A stretch of DNA of 64,000 nucleotides, from positions 1,289,001-1,353,000 of the forward strand of contig WPIO01000086.1 in the NCBI GenBank assembly GCA_009760855.2, written 5' to 3'. Each line of letters starts with the position of its first letter. Positions within the stretch are counted from its first letter, which is position 1. The position numbers and the translations under genes were made by a program. Shown here piece after piece: positions 33,178 through 45,187 of this stretch. Below the pieces are notes generated by a model. The model was not told the origin of the DNA. It was given only the letters and a program-made list of their open reading frames with translations, and searched no databases. Origin of the DNA: Cristatella mucedo (lineage: Eukaryota; Bryozoa; Phylactolaemata; Cristatellidae).

Positions 33178-34842
33178 ATTGCTTGGGAAGCTGCTGCCAT
33201 GTATAACTAACATCATTGATATGTCATTAGCCTCAGGTCATGTCCCAGCACCTTTCAAAAGAGCTGTAGTCAGGCCACTTCTCAAGAAAGCGACACTAGA
33301 CCAAGAGAACTTGAGCAACTACCGCCCAGTCTCCCTTCTACCATTCCTATCAAAGACACTGGAACGGGCCGTGGCGGACCAGCTGAACTCATATATTGAA
33401 ACTCACACCTTGCTTAGGGTATACAACGACCTGTTTAGGAATGCAGACATGGGTAGAGTGTCTCTGCTTGTTTTGCTTGATCTTTCGGCAGCTTTTGATA
33501 CCATCGATCACTAAGTTCTTCTAGAGCGCCTCTCATCTCGCCTGGGCATCACTGACACTGCTCTGCAATGGTCCAGGTCCTATCTCAGTGGGAGACTCCA
33601 GAGTATTGACGTGAATGGACAAAAATCATCTGAAGTACCTCTGAAATATGGCATACCTCAGGGCTCCGTGCTAGGTCTGGTTCCTTTCACGGCTTATACT
33701 CTCCCTCTTGCTGATGTGATTGCCAAGCACAATCTAGGCTTTCACTTCTATGCGCATGACACTCAGTTGTACCTTTGCTTTGATCCCTCCCAGCCTTCGA
33801 GCACCTCAAATTCTCTAAACTCACTAGCTGCATGTATTGATGACATCCGCACATGGATGGCAGCAAATTTTCTAAAACTAAATGACGATAAAACTAACTT
33901 ACTAGTTATGGGCAAACCCAGTGTGATTCACAAATTGGAAAGGCTTAAACTCAAAATTGGCTCTGCCAGCACATCTCCAGTTGAATCAGCTCGAAATCTA
34001 TGTGTCACATTCCAAAGCGACCTCTCGTTAGACGACCATATCAGCTCCACTGTCAAATCTGCCTATTTTCAGCTTCATAACATTGCTAAAATTCGGGCTT
34101 GTTTAGATAAGAATACCACGTCCAAGTTGGTCCATATATTCGTGACATCCCGTCTCGATTTCTGCAACTCACTGCTTACTGGCCTACCAGTACGTGCGAT
34201 CAGGCGATTACAGCTGGTGCAAATCTCTGCAGCTAGGCTTGTCTGTCGTGAGCGTCGCAGTTGCCACATTACTCCACTTCTCGCCGACCTGCACTGGCTA
34301 CCAGTCAAGCAACGGATTGACTTCATGGTTTTGTCACTCACTTTTAGGTCCCTTCAGTCGTTGGCTCCAGCCTTTCTCTCAGATCTACTCCACCACTAGG
34401 CCAAGCATCGTACATCCTGCTTTTCGGGATCCAACGGTCTACCAATACCTCCTACAAACCTCAAATTCTTTGGAGACCGTGCATTTAGTTCGTATGCTCC
34501 CAAAGCCTGGAACTCCCTCCCGACGTGCTTCAGAACATCCCCTGACCTGACCACATTTAAAAGAAACTTAAAAACACACCTATTTAGGACAGCATTTAGT
34601 GGGTCCCTGTGATTCGTCCTTGATGTGCTTATGCGTGCTGACACTATGCATGCTGCCACTAACCACATTTGCATGCTGACCCTGTGCATGTCACCCCTAA
34701 CCATGTTATTCCTGTTGTTTGCTTATCAAGCATGGTATTACTCACCATTTATTTGCATTTGTCTTATCAGCAAATGTAAAGTGCCTAGAGAGAGATTGAG
34801 TTCTCCGAGGGTGCTTTATCAAGTGCATTATTATTATTATTA
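33178..34842 (+). mobile_element. LINE-A retrotransposon, catalytically dead
   Basis: The copy starts upstream of the RT core at [24 protein letters not shown] and covers [37 protein letters not shown] and [14 protein letters not shown] stop follows at 33512 (AAA to TAA). About 60 bp coding HLASKFQSGFRANHSTESA is deleted. The catalytic motif reads FYAHDTQLYL, so one essential Asp is His. A further stop (LLHH*) occurs at 34397. The 3' UTR, tail and (ATT)n at 34842 are intact. It sits sense-oriented in XRCC1 intron 3. Confidence 0.92.
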
Positions 34843-34854
34843 CACTGTAGTTAT

Positions 34855-35130
34855 TAAATGTCTGTATTGGCAGTGGGCATATGCCGGAAGAGTGATTTGG
34901 TGACTGGTTAGTGACAGTAGCATTATTTCAGCATACATTAACAAATGATGGACCATTCACTCAAAGGGAATCAATGCGGTTAGAAGCAGTTATATGTTTA
35001 GCTTCATTTTAGATATAAAGTTAGGAGATAGCGTGGTTTGGCAGCAATTTCCAATGCTGACATGTGCAGGAAGAGAGCGCTCGATGTCCAAAGGCTTCGG
35101 GTTAGTTTAGAGGCCAAGCTAAATGACTCA
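34855..35130 (-). mobile_element. Ancient LINE-A-related fragment
   Basis: The minus strand holds decayed 3' UTR and C-terminal codons ('AGGACCCACTAAATGCTG' and 'AAATGTGGTCAAGTCAGGGGATG' positions are recognisable as TCAATGCGGTTAG and AGATATAAAGTTAGGAGATAG). No open frame. Confidence 0.45.
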
Positions 35131-35284
35131 AGTCAGATGAGTGGCTGTTGCAAACGAAAAAGGTGAGTAGTAGGTATTCCAGATTTGTAAGCAGTAGGCC
35201 CTCAAAGTCGAAGAGATTATTTGTGGGGAGCCAGCTTTGATATAAGTTTGCACTTCAAGCAGCTGTAATATTATTAACATAATT

Positions 35285-35400
35285 TTTTTGTATGGCACCT
35301 TAAGAGAATTTAATCTCAATTTAGGTGCTTTACATATGACACGGGATTCAAGCTCGTGACCTCGGTAAGTTGTTATACTATAGGTTGTTATCGTGAAAGC
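35285..35400 (-). mobile_element. SINE-2 remnant
   Basis: Minus strand: GAGGTCACGAGCTTGAATCC (B box), GTGTCATATGTAAAGCACC, TAAATTGAGATTAAATTCTC, TTAAGGTGCCATACAAAAAAA. The tail is homologous to the LINE-A tail. Confidence 0.6.
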
Positions 35401-35424
35401 TTTCGACTCTTATACTAGCTCGAT

Positions 35425-37335
35425 GTAATGTAATGTATCTCCGTCAGTAATTCCACAGTCATAAAGACCATGTGGGTGTTACGCAGGAGAGTTTTGTATA
35501 GCCCACTCACAGCCTAAGCGGCTTTCGGTACGCATTCGGTAGCCAACAGACTTCGTCTCATGCAACAAAGAGAAAGTGGGAAGCATTGCAGAGTCAGGAG
35601 AGCAGCTGAGGTAGTGAGTAGCATAGAAGTAGCAGTTCAGGACCGCAGAAAAAGATGTGCCACAGTCGGCAGTTGGAGAGTAGATGTCGTTGCGTAAGAA
35701 TTGTGGAAGCGAGTTCCACAGTCTAGGACCTGCAGAGCTAAAGCTTCTGTCGCCAACTGTCTTTAAGCGGAGGAATGGGACAGCTAATTTATTGTCCACA
35801 CAGGACCTGAGGGCGTGAACAGGCTGAAACTGATGCAGCAGTTCCGCTAGCTACGAAGGAGCCAAGCCGTGGCGGGCCGTGTGGGTCAGCGTAAGAACTT
35901 TGCTCTGTATCCTTTGCTCAACCGGCATCCATCCTTGCTCTTTCAGCAAAGGAGACACGTGCTAAAACCTCTGGGACTTGGAGACTAGCCTTGCAGCCAT
36001 ATTCACCGTCTGCTGCAGTGGCCTAATAGCTTTCTTTGGCAGCCCATCCAAAAGGGAATTACAATAATCAAGCCAAGACAGAACTAAAGAGCTGGTTAAA
36101 TTTTTTACAAGCCACTGTGGGAGACAGCTTCTAATCTTGGATAGGGATCGCATGTGATGGCTAGCTGTAGAGGCAGTCTTCTGAATGAAGCTTTTGAAAT
36201 TGAGGCAGCTGTCGAACACGACACCTAGATTACGAGCACGTGGTGAAGGTCGCACAATAGCATCGCCTATTAGAACAGCAATGCCTTTTAATCTAGCCAC
36301 ATGCTTAGGGTGTCCTATGAGCAGCAGTTCGGTTTTATCGTCATTTAATTTCAGGAAGTTTTCCGACATCCAAGATCGAATATCGGCAAGGCAAGCATTC
36401 AGTTTCTCAGTTGCTGCAGCAGATTCCGACGGTTTAAATGACAAATACAACTGAGTATCGTCAGCATAGAAGTGATATCCTATTCCATGGGCCGTAATCA
36501 CTTTTCCCAGAGGTTGTGTATAAATGGAGAACAGCAAGGGACCGAGTACAGACCCTTGAGGCACTCCACAGGTGACCCTTCTCATGTCTGAGACCTGACC
36601 CCCACACGACACGGATTGAACAAGATCAGACAAGTATGATTTAAACCATGCCAGTGCTTCATCTGCCAGACCGATCGTTGTTATCAATCATTCAAGCAGT
36701 ACTTCGTGATCAATGGTGTCGAAGGCAGCAGACAGATCTAGCAGAGCTAGGGCAGTGACATTCCCGTCGTCGTTGACACGTAGAATGTAATTGTTAACAC
36801 GGAGGAGAGCAGTTTCAGTAGAGTGCTGCCTCTTGAACCCTGATTGAAATGTTTCTGACATTCCATTATATTCAATATGTTCAAGTAGCTGCTTAGGAAC
36901 AATTTTTTCAAGAATCTTTGATAAGAACGGAAGAAGGGAAACTGGACGATAGTTTGCTAGGACCTCTGTGTCTAATCCAGGCTTTTTAAGAATCGGTCTA
37001 ACGATTGCCGATTTGAAGGACTTGGGGACGACCCCTTTTCCCAAAGAAGCATTAAAAATCTTGGTTATGGCAGGGCTAAGTTGGTCTGCAAGTGAAGACC
37101 ACAGAGATGAAGGTATAGGGTCTTCAGGAGACGAGCTCTTTTTGCTAGACCTTATTAAGGCAGCCACATCACAGGCAGAAACATCGGAGAACCTCATAAG
37201 AAAGGTCACAGGTTGAGCAACTGCGATTGCTTTGGTCGGAGGGGGCTTAATGGAGGCGCGAATGTTCACAATTTTTTCAGTAAAGAAGGCTGAAAACTTT
37301 TCGGCTGTGCCCTTAATATAAAGCATGATCCAAAC
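35425..37335 (-). mobile_element. LINE-B retrotransposon, nearly complete RT
   Basis: The best LINE-B copy. Minus-strand frames 37386-36688 and 36687-35962 are in the same phase and separated only by TGA at 36688-36690, where the sister copy at 61 kb has CGT (VLLERLRTTIG), i.e. a C-to-T at a CpG. Motifs are [77 protein letters not shown], catalytic [25 protein letters not shown] and WLDYCNSLLDGLPKKAIRPL. A second stop follows SKSQRF. The C-terminal segment (35799-35479) and the ACATTACAT end follow. The endonuclease is missing. It is antisense in XRCC1 intron 3. Confidence 0.92.
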
Positions 37336-37829
37336 ACCATTATTGTGAATATTCACTACTCTCTTCAAGCATCGTAAACAAGGCATAAATCAAAGTTTAA
37401 AGCAACAACACTCAGTTTGCTGAGCATTACAGCTCGAAGAATGATGCACAGGCAACCTTACCGCTGAAAGCTATTTGTAAAAGCTTGAGCATAGAGCTTG
37501 CCTGCCGTGCTTGCTGCGCAGCAGAGTTCCAGATCACAGTGCCTGCATACGAAAAAGACCAGTTAACTGACTCAAGGTGCTGCCCTATACTTGATATCTT
37601 GGAAGGGCCTCACCCTTGAAACATTTGGTGCCTGGAACTTACGCAAGTGCTCTATGGTATTTAAGCCCGTAAGGTCCTTCGGCAGTTGGGGGATCGGTTT
37701 ACAATGGTCGCAGCTCATTTGGCTTTTGTAAATCCCATTCTCCAGCTATGCAACGATTGGCTTGCCAGCTTGCTGGCTTGAGTCACGCACTGCATGCTGC
37801 TGCAATTTTACCTGCTGCCTTTTGTTTAG
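37336..37829. other. XRCC1 intron 3, 3' end
   Basis: No element recognised. A pyrimidine-rich CTGCTGCCTTTTGTTTAG precedes exon 4. Confidence 0.5.
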
Positions 37830-38068
37830 GTGAGTTTTGCCCTAATGTGGCCAGCAAGAATTGGAAAGTATTAAAAATAATCTGCAGCAAGCCTGCTGAC
37901 CGGATCTCACCCTTCGGGATAGCGATGCTAAAGCTATTGTCTGACGATGTCAAGCCGAGCAGTCAGAGCAGCATCGCTGCATTGGGCAGCCGCAGTGGCA
38001 TGGGCTCTCAGTCTCGCTCGCCAGCGACAGAGCCACACGACAACTCGGAGGAGGCTCGTGCACCGCAG
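37830..38068 (+). CDS. XRCC1: XRCC1 exon 4 (end of N-terminal domain, start of linker)
   Basis: Acceptor TTTTGTTTAG|GT, donor CCGCAG|GTAGGC, 239 nt, phases 1 to 0. NVASKNWKVLKIICSKP and DRISPFGIAMLKLL align with human AAEKRWDRVKIVCSQP and KDSPFGLSFVRF. The spacing from the MF of exon 3 to the conserved W is identical (16 residues). SPFG and the KI(I/V)CS strand are hallmarks of XRCC1_N and distinguish it from other BRCT scaffolds. After residue ~40 the peptide becomes Ser-rich (SSQSSIAALGSRSGMGSQSR), the start of the linker. The paralogous short protein XNDC1 shares this domain, but the following phased linker exons favour XRCC1. Confidence 0.92.
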
Positions 38069-38741
<673 letters not shown>

Positions 38742-39354
38742 GGTGAAGTGGAAAGAGAGTCATTTAGTTTAGGAGAGACAGGTGGACATTAAGAAGGAAA
38801 GCCAGAGTGTAGGGGGTAGTCAGCGTGAGACCAACTGACAATCAGAAAATCAGAAGAGAAAACAGATGGATGGGAAGAAATGAGCAAATTTAGATACAAG
38901 TCCTGAGTGCTCGAAGTTGACCCCTGAGTGCTACCTGAGGGATGCCCTACCCCTGCTGCTTGTGTGCCGATCGTGCCTTCGAACTCTAGCAGATTATTCT
39001 GTATAGTTAGAAGCAACAGCAGCATCAGATGGCTGCCTGTTCTTGACTTTTTAAACATTAAGCCAAATTCCGGCTTCAGTCACACTCATACCCTATACCT
39101 AGAGACTGGCTCTAAAAACATGCATATTGCAGTTTTATCGATATTCAAGCTGCTACGATGCATTGTTATAATAATGCAAATTATTAATTGCGATTATATA
39201 CAATATAATCACTACTAATTAAAGGTAGAAAGTCTGTCACGCCATAAGATGGCATACTTCTGTCAAGCTGGAAGACGGCACAGCATAGTCATCCGTGACA
39301 AAACTACTATGACTCAGCGAAGCAAGTCCACAGGCGGTGAGCTGCTCATAATGA
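38742..39354. other. XRCC1 intron 4, nothing recognised
   Basis: No element recognised. A short segment near 38900-38990 (GTGCTCGAAG...CCTGAGGGATGCCCTAC) faintly resembles minus-strand LINE-A around GVPQGS. Confidence 0.35.
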
Positions 39355-39565
39355 TTAATACTAATACATTTGTATTTTTCTTATGGAGCTAGATCTAATG
39401 TTAGGTGCTTAATTTATGATGGAAATTAGCATATCTATGGATTATTGATAGCTTGCAAAGGGAATTTCACTCAGACGGAGTAAATGCTCCAAAGAATGGG
39501 TAGCTTTTTGTCTTCTACCTAGAAATAAGTGACATATCTTTGAAGTCGATAGGCTGCTTATGTTC
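39355..39565 (-). mobile_element. Ancient LINE-A-related fragment
   Basis: On the minus strand: a tail-like AATACATTTGTATTTTTCTTATGGAG, then 'GCAAAGGGAATTTCACTC', 'GCTCCAAAGAATG' and 'AGTGACATATCTTTGAAGTCGAT', which corresponds to 'AGTGACAAAACCTTGAAGTCGAT' of younger copies. Heavily deleted. Confidence 0.5.
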
Positions 39566-40344
39566 TCCTACTTGGATAATTTGCTAAGCTTTCTTTCGGT
39601 CTGCTCAGTGTGCTGTATAAATAACTTTCTTACTCTTGTTGTATGTCCACACGCTAAGAGCAATTACTGAATGATACCTATCTAAGCTGGTGAATGGTAA
39701 ATCGAAAACTACTTGTTTGCTTTCAATCGCCTTATTTTTTTAAGCAGCCTAGTTTGGCTGTGAATCAGCCGATTTTGAGTGACCTGAATATAGGATTTTG
39801 TTAGAATCTCTTGTATCGCAGATCGATATTATTTTGGCTCAGTATGAATGCAACAATAAACTTGCTCGTTTATTAGAACTTTCAGTGCACGGTAAAGTGT
39901 AGTGTTTACATTTCATATCATTAGTAGTGTAGTTTACGGTAGCTAACCTAAAATGGCTCCTGAACCCTTCCCTTGCGGTCAGAAGGGTTTCTGACCGTTT
40001 GTTAGTGTTCTGTGCAATATGCAATTGGAAGAATGCTTTCATAAGGTCTAAGATATGATTTGATTGGAAATGCACCAACAACTCCATAAATAAGCAGTTT
40101 ACAAATTGCTTAAATACCTCATGATAGTACGGACATTTGCACATAGACTTTGCACACTCCAGGTATCTAGGGGATATCTTCAAATATTTCAGCAGTTTTA
40201 TGGCATTCTCAAATATTTCAAAAGTTGAATGGCTAATTAATTTTTAGTGTCGCATTAGACTTGCGCTAGTAAGAAATACTGAACAAATTCTGCATTGGAC
40301 CACCTTGGCTTTCTTATCGGTTGTGAAAATAGGCAAAATGAATT
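39566..40344. other. XRCC1 intron 4, nothing recognised
   Basis: AT-rich, with a 114-codon minus frame (39839-40183) and no recognisable domain. Confidence 0.4.
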
Positions 40345-41885
40345 CTTTTGATCTTTCGGCAGCGTTTGATACTATCGATCACCAATTCCTTCTTGTGCAC
40401 CTCTCATTTCGCCCGGGCATCACTGGCACTGCATTGCAATAGTTCATTCAGGTCCCATCTCAGTGGAAGATTCCAGAGTATTGATGTAAATGGACAAAGA
40501 TCATCCGAGACACCTCTGAAATATGCCGTACCTTAGGGATCTGTGTTTGGTCCCGTTCTTTTCACGGTTTGTATTCTCCTTCTTGTCGATGTGACTGCCA
40601 AGCATAATCTAGGCTTTCACTTCTATGCAGAGGACGCTCACTTGTAACTATGCTTTGGTCCCTCACAGCCTTCGAACTCCTCGAATTCTCTCAACTCCCT
40701 TGCTGCATGTATTGATGACATCCACACATGGATGGTAGCAATCATTCTTAAATTGAATAATAGGTGCTTCCTTTGCAGCAATTGTAAAGCTCCTAGAAAG
40801 AGATTGAGTTCTCGGAGGGTGCTTTATCAAGTGTATTATTATTATTATTATTATAAGACAAGCGTTTATACGTGTGGCAAACTAAGTGTGATCCAGAAGT
40901 TGGAAAGGTTAATGCTCACAACGGGCTCTGACAGCATAAGTCTTGTTGAATATGCACAAAATATAGGTGTCCTGTTCCAAAGTAACCTTTCGCTTGACAA
41001 CCACACCAGCTCCACAGTCAAGTCTGCCTACTTTCAGCTACATAACATTGCTAAAATTTGGGCTTATTTAGACAGGGATGCCACATCTAAATTGGTCCAC
41101 GCATTTGTGAAATCATTTCAAAAATTTTGTAACTCACTGCTTGCTGGTCTACCGGCCTGTGCACTCAGGTGTTTACAGCTGGTGCAAAACTCCTCAGCTA
41201 GGCTTTTCTGTAGTAATTATTCCTCATACAAAAACTCACAAGGACCCAGCTGTGAGAAGCAGGTTGCGTTTTTAGCTTCTTTTCGAATGTCATGTCAGGG
41301 GATGTCATGAAGGAGCATATAAACTAAAGGCTTGATTTCCTTAAGATTACATGTTACCTAGAGGCTTAACTCACTTTTAGGTCACTTCATTCTTTGGCTC
41401 CAGCCTATCTCTCAAATATACTCCCCCCATCAGGCCATGCATCGTACCACCCGCTTTTCGGAGTCCAGCAGTCTACAAATACCTCGTACAAACCTCAAAT
41501 CCTTTGGAGACCGTGCATTTAGTTCATTTGCTCCCAAAGCCTGGAACTCCCCCCCCCCCGACCTGCGTCAGAACATCCCCTGACCTGACCACATTTAGAA
41601 AGAACTTAAAAGCACACCTATTTAAGAGGCATTTAGTGGGTCCCTGTGATTCGTCCTTCATGTGCTTATGCGTGCTGACACTGTGCATGCTTCCACTAAC
41701 CACATTTGCATGCTGACCCTGTGCATGTCACCCCTAACCATGTTATTCATTCTTTGTTTATCAAGCATGATTTTACTCACCATTTAATTGCATTTCCCTT
41801 TGCACCAAATGTAAAGCGCCTAGAGAGAGATTGAGTTCTCTGAGGTCGCTTTATCAAGTGCATTGTTATTATTATTATTATTATT
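40345..41885 (+). mobile_element. LINE-A (old subfamily) with two nested inserts
   Basis: Starts at [16 protein letters not shown], then a frame-broken [63 protein letters not shown] stand-alone tail (about 40765-40858) interrupts it after IDDIHTWMVA. A small inverted LINE-A C-terminal piece with flanking sequence replaces part of the RT at about 41215-41360. The C-terminus then resumes (SLAPAYLSNIL, AFSSFAPKAWNS) with an eight-to-nine-C run causing a frameshift at 41550. The 3' UTR and tail end at 41885. Confidence 0.85.
40765..40858 (+). mobile_element. Stand-alone LINE-A tail nested in LINE-A
   Basis: GTGCTTCCTTTGCAGCAATTG, AAGCTCCTAGAAAGAGATTG, TTCTCGGAGGGTGCTTTATC and (ATT)n lie within RT coding sequence. 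LINE-A codons resume at about 40882 (KLSVIQKLERL). No 3' UTR accompanies it. Confidence 0.75.
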
Positions 41886-41886
41886 A

Positions 41887-42150
41887 CAACTAAATGCTTG
41901 AGTTAAAAGGGTCCGTGTTACTATGCCTAGCCTGATTTGGGAACTAGTTCCAATATTTAGGTTGGAACGAAAGATGGAAGCGACCTCAATGTGAGTAACG
42001 AAACCTGGAAGCCGATTCGCTGCTTGATGGGAAGCCTCTGCAGTACGAGGAGAAGAGATGTAATGCAGCAGCTGCAACGTTTTCTGGCGACAAGCCTTGC
42101 TGCCAAGTTTTGCTGTGCATGTGTGACAGAAGCCAAGTGTGAGTTCCAGG
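41887..42150 (-). mobile_element. Ancient LINE-A-related fragment
   Basis: The minus strand keeps QNLAARLVARKRCSCCITSL and LQRLPIKQRIGFQVSLLTLR, equivalents of [20 protein letters not shown] and [20 protein letters not shown]. Bases are far more diverged than in neighbouring copies. Confidence 0.65.
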
Positions 42151-42667
42151 CTTGTAGTCGGTAGGAATCTATCATATTACCTAACTAGCAGAACGGTAGC
42201 CATATTCTACTGACCTTCGAATGATTTGTTCCCTTTATTCAAGGACGGGAGTTGATGATGGTCTGGAAAATTCTCACACTGTCAAGCAGTGCCAAGTGAA
42301 AAAAGCACTACTAGAGCTGTGACATTGTGATCCTGCAAACAATATCATAGCCAGCCAGAACGTCATTTGTTAATACTTTATCTGTAGGAGTATCCTGGTC
42401 GGGCTGTTCGAGTGTAGGCTTACAGCCTGCCTCTATATGGGCTCATTGGCAAGCAGCTGGCTCGGGTTAGCAGTTCAGATAGAAAGTGTGCTTTGACCGA
42501 GGGAGGCTGCAATCCCATGCCGACACAGGGAGGTGTAACCATGGTGTAACCATGCATGCTCACTCACACAGGGAGAAATGCCTTTTCAGCACTCGTTCGG
42601 CTGTGTACTTGTCCGAATCCCAGGGCCCGTTATTACCGTGCTCTTGGAAGACAGGGACAGCTGTTCT
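42151..42667. other. XRCC1 intron 4, nothing recognised
   Basis: No element or exon recognised. Confidence 0.4.
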
Positions 42668-42818
42668 GAGCTAAAGTGGAGGAGTCAGCTGAATAGGCTG
42701 GCCCTTCGTTTTGAGGTATCTTATGACAAGACTGATGTAGTGGGCTCGAGCCGTGGCAGCTGTAAAGGCCTGGATAGAGATTCAGTTCTCTTAGGGCACC
42801 ATGCAAATTAATTATAAA
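42668..42818 (+). mobile_element. SINE-2 copy
   Basis: GATGTAGTGGGCTCGAGCCGTGGCAGCTGTAAAGGCCTGG leads into ATAGAGATTCAGTTCTCTTAGGGCACCATGCAAATTAATTAT, the LINE-A-like tail with its loop preserved. Confidence 0.6.
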
Positions 42819-43006
42819 TGTCAGTGTGCTTGGATGCATGAGTGAATGTAATGTATGTGTTTGTGTGTCTAATATAACGAGGGCATTTCTGCTAGTAACA
42901 ATCCCATCCCCAGAGAGATCCCTACCAGAGTTTGTATCTTTTGAGCCGAGTGCAGGTGTCGCACGCTTTCGTCATGTGTTTTGGTTCTGGCTTTTGTTTT
43001 GTTTAG

Positions 43007-43122
43007 CTGGCATCGCGAGCTTCACCCAAGACAAGTCCGTCTGGTGCCAGCACAAGCAGCAGCTGCAGCCCTTTGCTCGGAAGGATGCTTTCGGCATCGA
43101 CGCCGCCCAGCGATGCCAAGCA
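43007..43122 (+). CDS. XRCC1: XRCC1 exon 5 (linker)
   Basis: Acceptor TTTTGTTTTGTTTAG|CTG with a long T-rich tract, donor AAGCA|GTGAGT, 116 nt, phases 0 to 2. The peptide (LASRASPKTSPSGASTSSSC, SPLLGRMLSASTPPSDAK) is Ser/Thr/Pro-rich with a basic RASPK patch. This fits the flexible first linker of XRCC1, which in vertebrates carries the nuclear localisation signal and phosphorylation sites. Identification rests on phase continuity and composition, not residue identity. Confidence 0.72.
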
Positions 43123-43760
43123 GTGAGTGCTCGAGGTTGTGGCTGGATGCTGGTGGGTGCTGCGTTGCTTGCTGCACGTCGCGTTTTCACGGAAGTAAAT
43201 ATTAAGCCGGAAAATCCCCAGGATGCTCAGCTTGAGCTAGCAGGCCGCTCCTGCCGGAAGCATCCGCAGGCAGCACCCGCAGGCAGCTCCCGCAGGCTGC
43301 TCACCCTCTGCTTCAGGTGCTCGCAGCTGGGCGGGGCTGCATAGCTGTGCGAGCGCTCGAGTGGATGCAGCCTTTGGCTGTCTGATGGCAGCCGAACACG
43401 ACATCTAGCGACGTGAGGCTTTGTGCTTTTTGTTTTGTGTTGCTCGGGAGTGCTGCCCAGTGAATAAAAAGCTCACAGGGTTAGTAGAGAAGAAAGTTTG
43501 CATCTTTTTGCTCGGCGCTCGAAATGGCCGTACCTTGTACTTACTGGCGATTGGTTCAGTCTTTGTCTTGGGGAGGCTTTTGCTGCTGCTCATGCCTGAA
43601 AGTGGGACAGGTGCAATAGTGGGGCAGACATTCTTTCAAGAGTCTTTTTAATCGATCGCGTGCCCCCCTATTGTCTGGGCAATTCAAATCGGAAATGCAT
43701 CCTTAGCTCGAAATTCTCGTGACCAGTGGCAAATGCACTTGGTGCATGTATGTGCTGTAG
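43123..43760. other. XRCC1 intron 5
   Basis: GC-rich at the 5' side, with a short tandem repeat GGCAGC(A/T)CCCGCA at 43265-43300. No mobile element. Open frames here (42826-43344 plus) read through exon 5 in another phase and are not genes. Confidence 0.5.
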
Positions 43761-43980
43761 AGACCAGCACGTCGCTGATGTCAGAGAGTTTTTGACCAAA
43801 ATATCTGCCACTTCCACGGGCAGCAGGTCTAACATTCCCGCCAGCACCAGTCGGAGTATTGGCATGGTCTTGAAAGCTGTAGCCAAGACACCTGGCTCGT
43901 CAACAGAAGCTCGGTCGCCACGAGATCGTTCATCGGGCACTTCTGATCAGCGTTCGGCTTCACGCCAGAGGACGTCGACC
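43761..43980 (+). CDS. XRCC1: XRCC1 exon 6 (linker)
   Basis: Donor TCGACC|GTAAGT, phase 0. Two in-frame acceptors fit phase 2: GTGCTGTAG at 43760 (adds DQHVADVR) and GATGTCAG at 43784. Peptide includes EFLTKISATSTGSRSNIPAS, SRSIGMVLKAVAKTPGSS and ARSPRDRSSGTSDQRSASRQ. It is rich in Ser and Arg, with S-P sites and basic clusters suited to nuclear import. The coding phase continues from exon 5 as CA|A. The assignment to XRCC1 comes from phase and position. Confidence 0.72.
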
Positions 43981-43983
43981 GTA

Positions 43984-44060
43984 AGTAATAATAATGCACT
44001 TGATAAAGCGCCCTCAGAGAATCTAATCTCTTTCTAGGTGCTTTACATTTACTCCAAAGT
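43984..44060 (-). mobile_element. LINE-A tail abutting exon 6 donor
   Basis: Immediately after GTAAG the sequence becomes TAATAATAATGCACTTGATAAAGCGCCC, loop, CTAGGTGCTTTACATTTACTCC. The element starts at intron position +4 to +7 in antisense orientation. Tail-only. Confidence 0.85.
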
Positions 44061-45187
44061 GACCTATCTCTGTCCCGATCATGTCTTTTCGCACTTCGCC
44101 ACCTTGCCTGTCTCTTGTAGCCAGCAAGCCATCATCTTGCTCTGCTGCCGATGCTTGTTGCACTCACTCACACATGCATGAGAACCCTCACACATTTTAA
44201 TGTGCCCACCTTTGCTTGCTGCCTGTCTTGTACCAGTGCGTTCACCTCCAAGTCCCATTAAGGCTATTCCTATGTGGAAAGAGCCCTTCTGTCGGTCTCT
44301 CCTCCCAGCCAAGTGCGAAGGATAGTCATATACGGCACATCCTACTTTCTGCTTCTACGCACTCATACAGGATACCACTCTTAATCGCCATTACGATCAT
44401 AGGTGCTAAGGGTTTCATGTAACTGGAATGGGCGATGCTATAGTACTGGTACAAGGAGCTGTCTGAAAACCTGGCTTTGTAATATCAGGGCTTGCCTATG
44501 ATTTCAGAATTCGTGGTACTAGGTACTTTAGCTGATGAATATCTGCATACACAGTGCTGTATATCTCCAGTTGGATTGTTTAGGACTGCTTTAAGGTTTC
44601 AGATGCATGCAACTGGTCTGCCTAGCAGGCCTACCAGACTATTTCTCCCCCACCCTCTCTGCAGCACTGCATTAAGTGCAAGAAGGGCTTGTGGGAAGAA
44701 GGGTTATGTCCAGCCTATTTATGTACAGGTATAACTGATTTTAAGCATAAGCATAGTGAGTCTTATTAGTTTGACCTTACGATTTTGGCTCTGAGCACCA
44801 ACAGCCTTGTGGGCCTGTAAGCGATTTTTCAGTGAAGACAATGCATATATGCCGATATAGCAGATCTCCCGATGGGGATTACTATTAGTTATCTTCAACT
44901 CCTTCTGTTTTTCGATCTAACGTAAAAATTCAGAAAGACCATAACCCATCTGCCCAGAGGAGCTCAGAGCTGAACAAGTTTGGCTCGAGCTTGCATTACA
45001 GTTGGAAGTGAAGGGCATGTGCTGCAATAGGGTCTTGCCAGCGACTTGACTGTTGTGGAGTTGTAGGACGTCTAGATGAGTAATTGGAATTCAAACCTTC
45101 CGATAACAATTGAATGCATCTCGTGTCTTGTTTTGTGTTGACCGTACAGTGGACTCGGGCTGTGCATATCTTGGAGTGTCAGTATAA
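44061..45187. other. XRCC1 intron 6, nothing recognised
   Basis: No repeat family or exon recognised. Confidence 0.4.

Noticed and set aside
42826-43344. 172-codon plus-strand frame
   Set aside because: It overlaps XRCC1 exon 5 in a different phase and reads through both splice sites.
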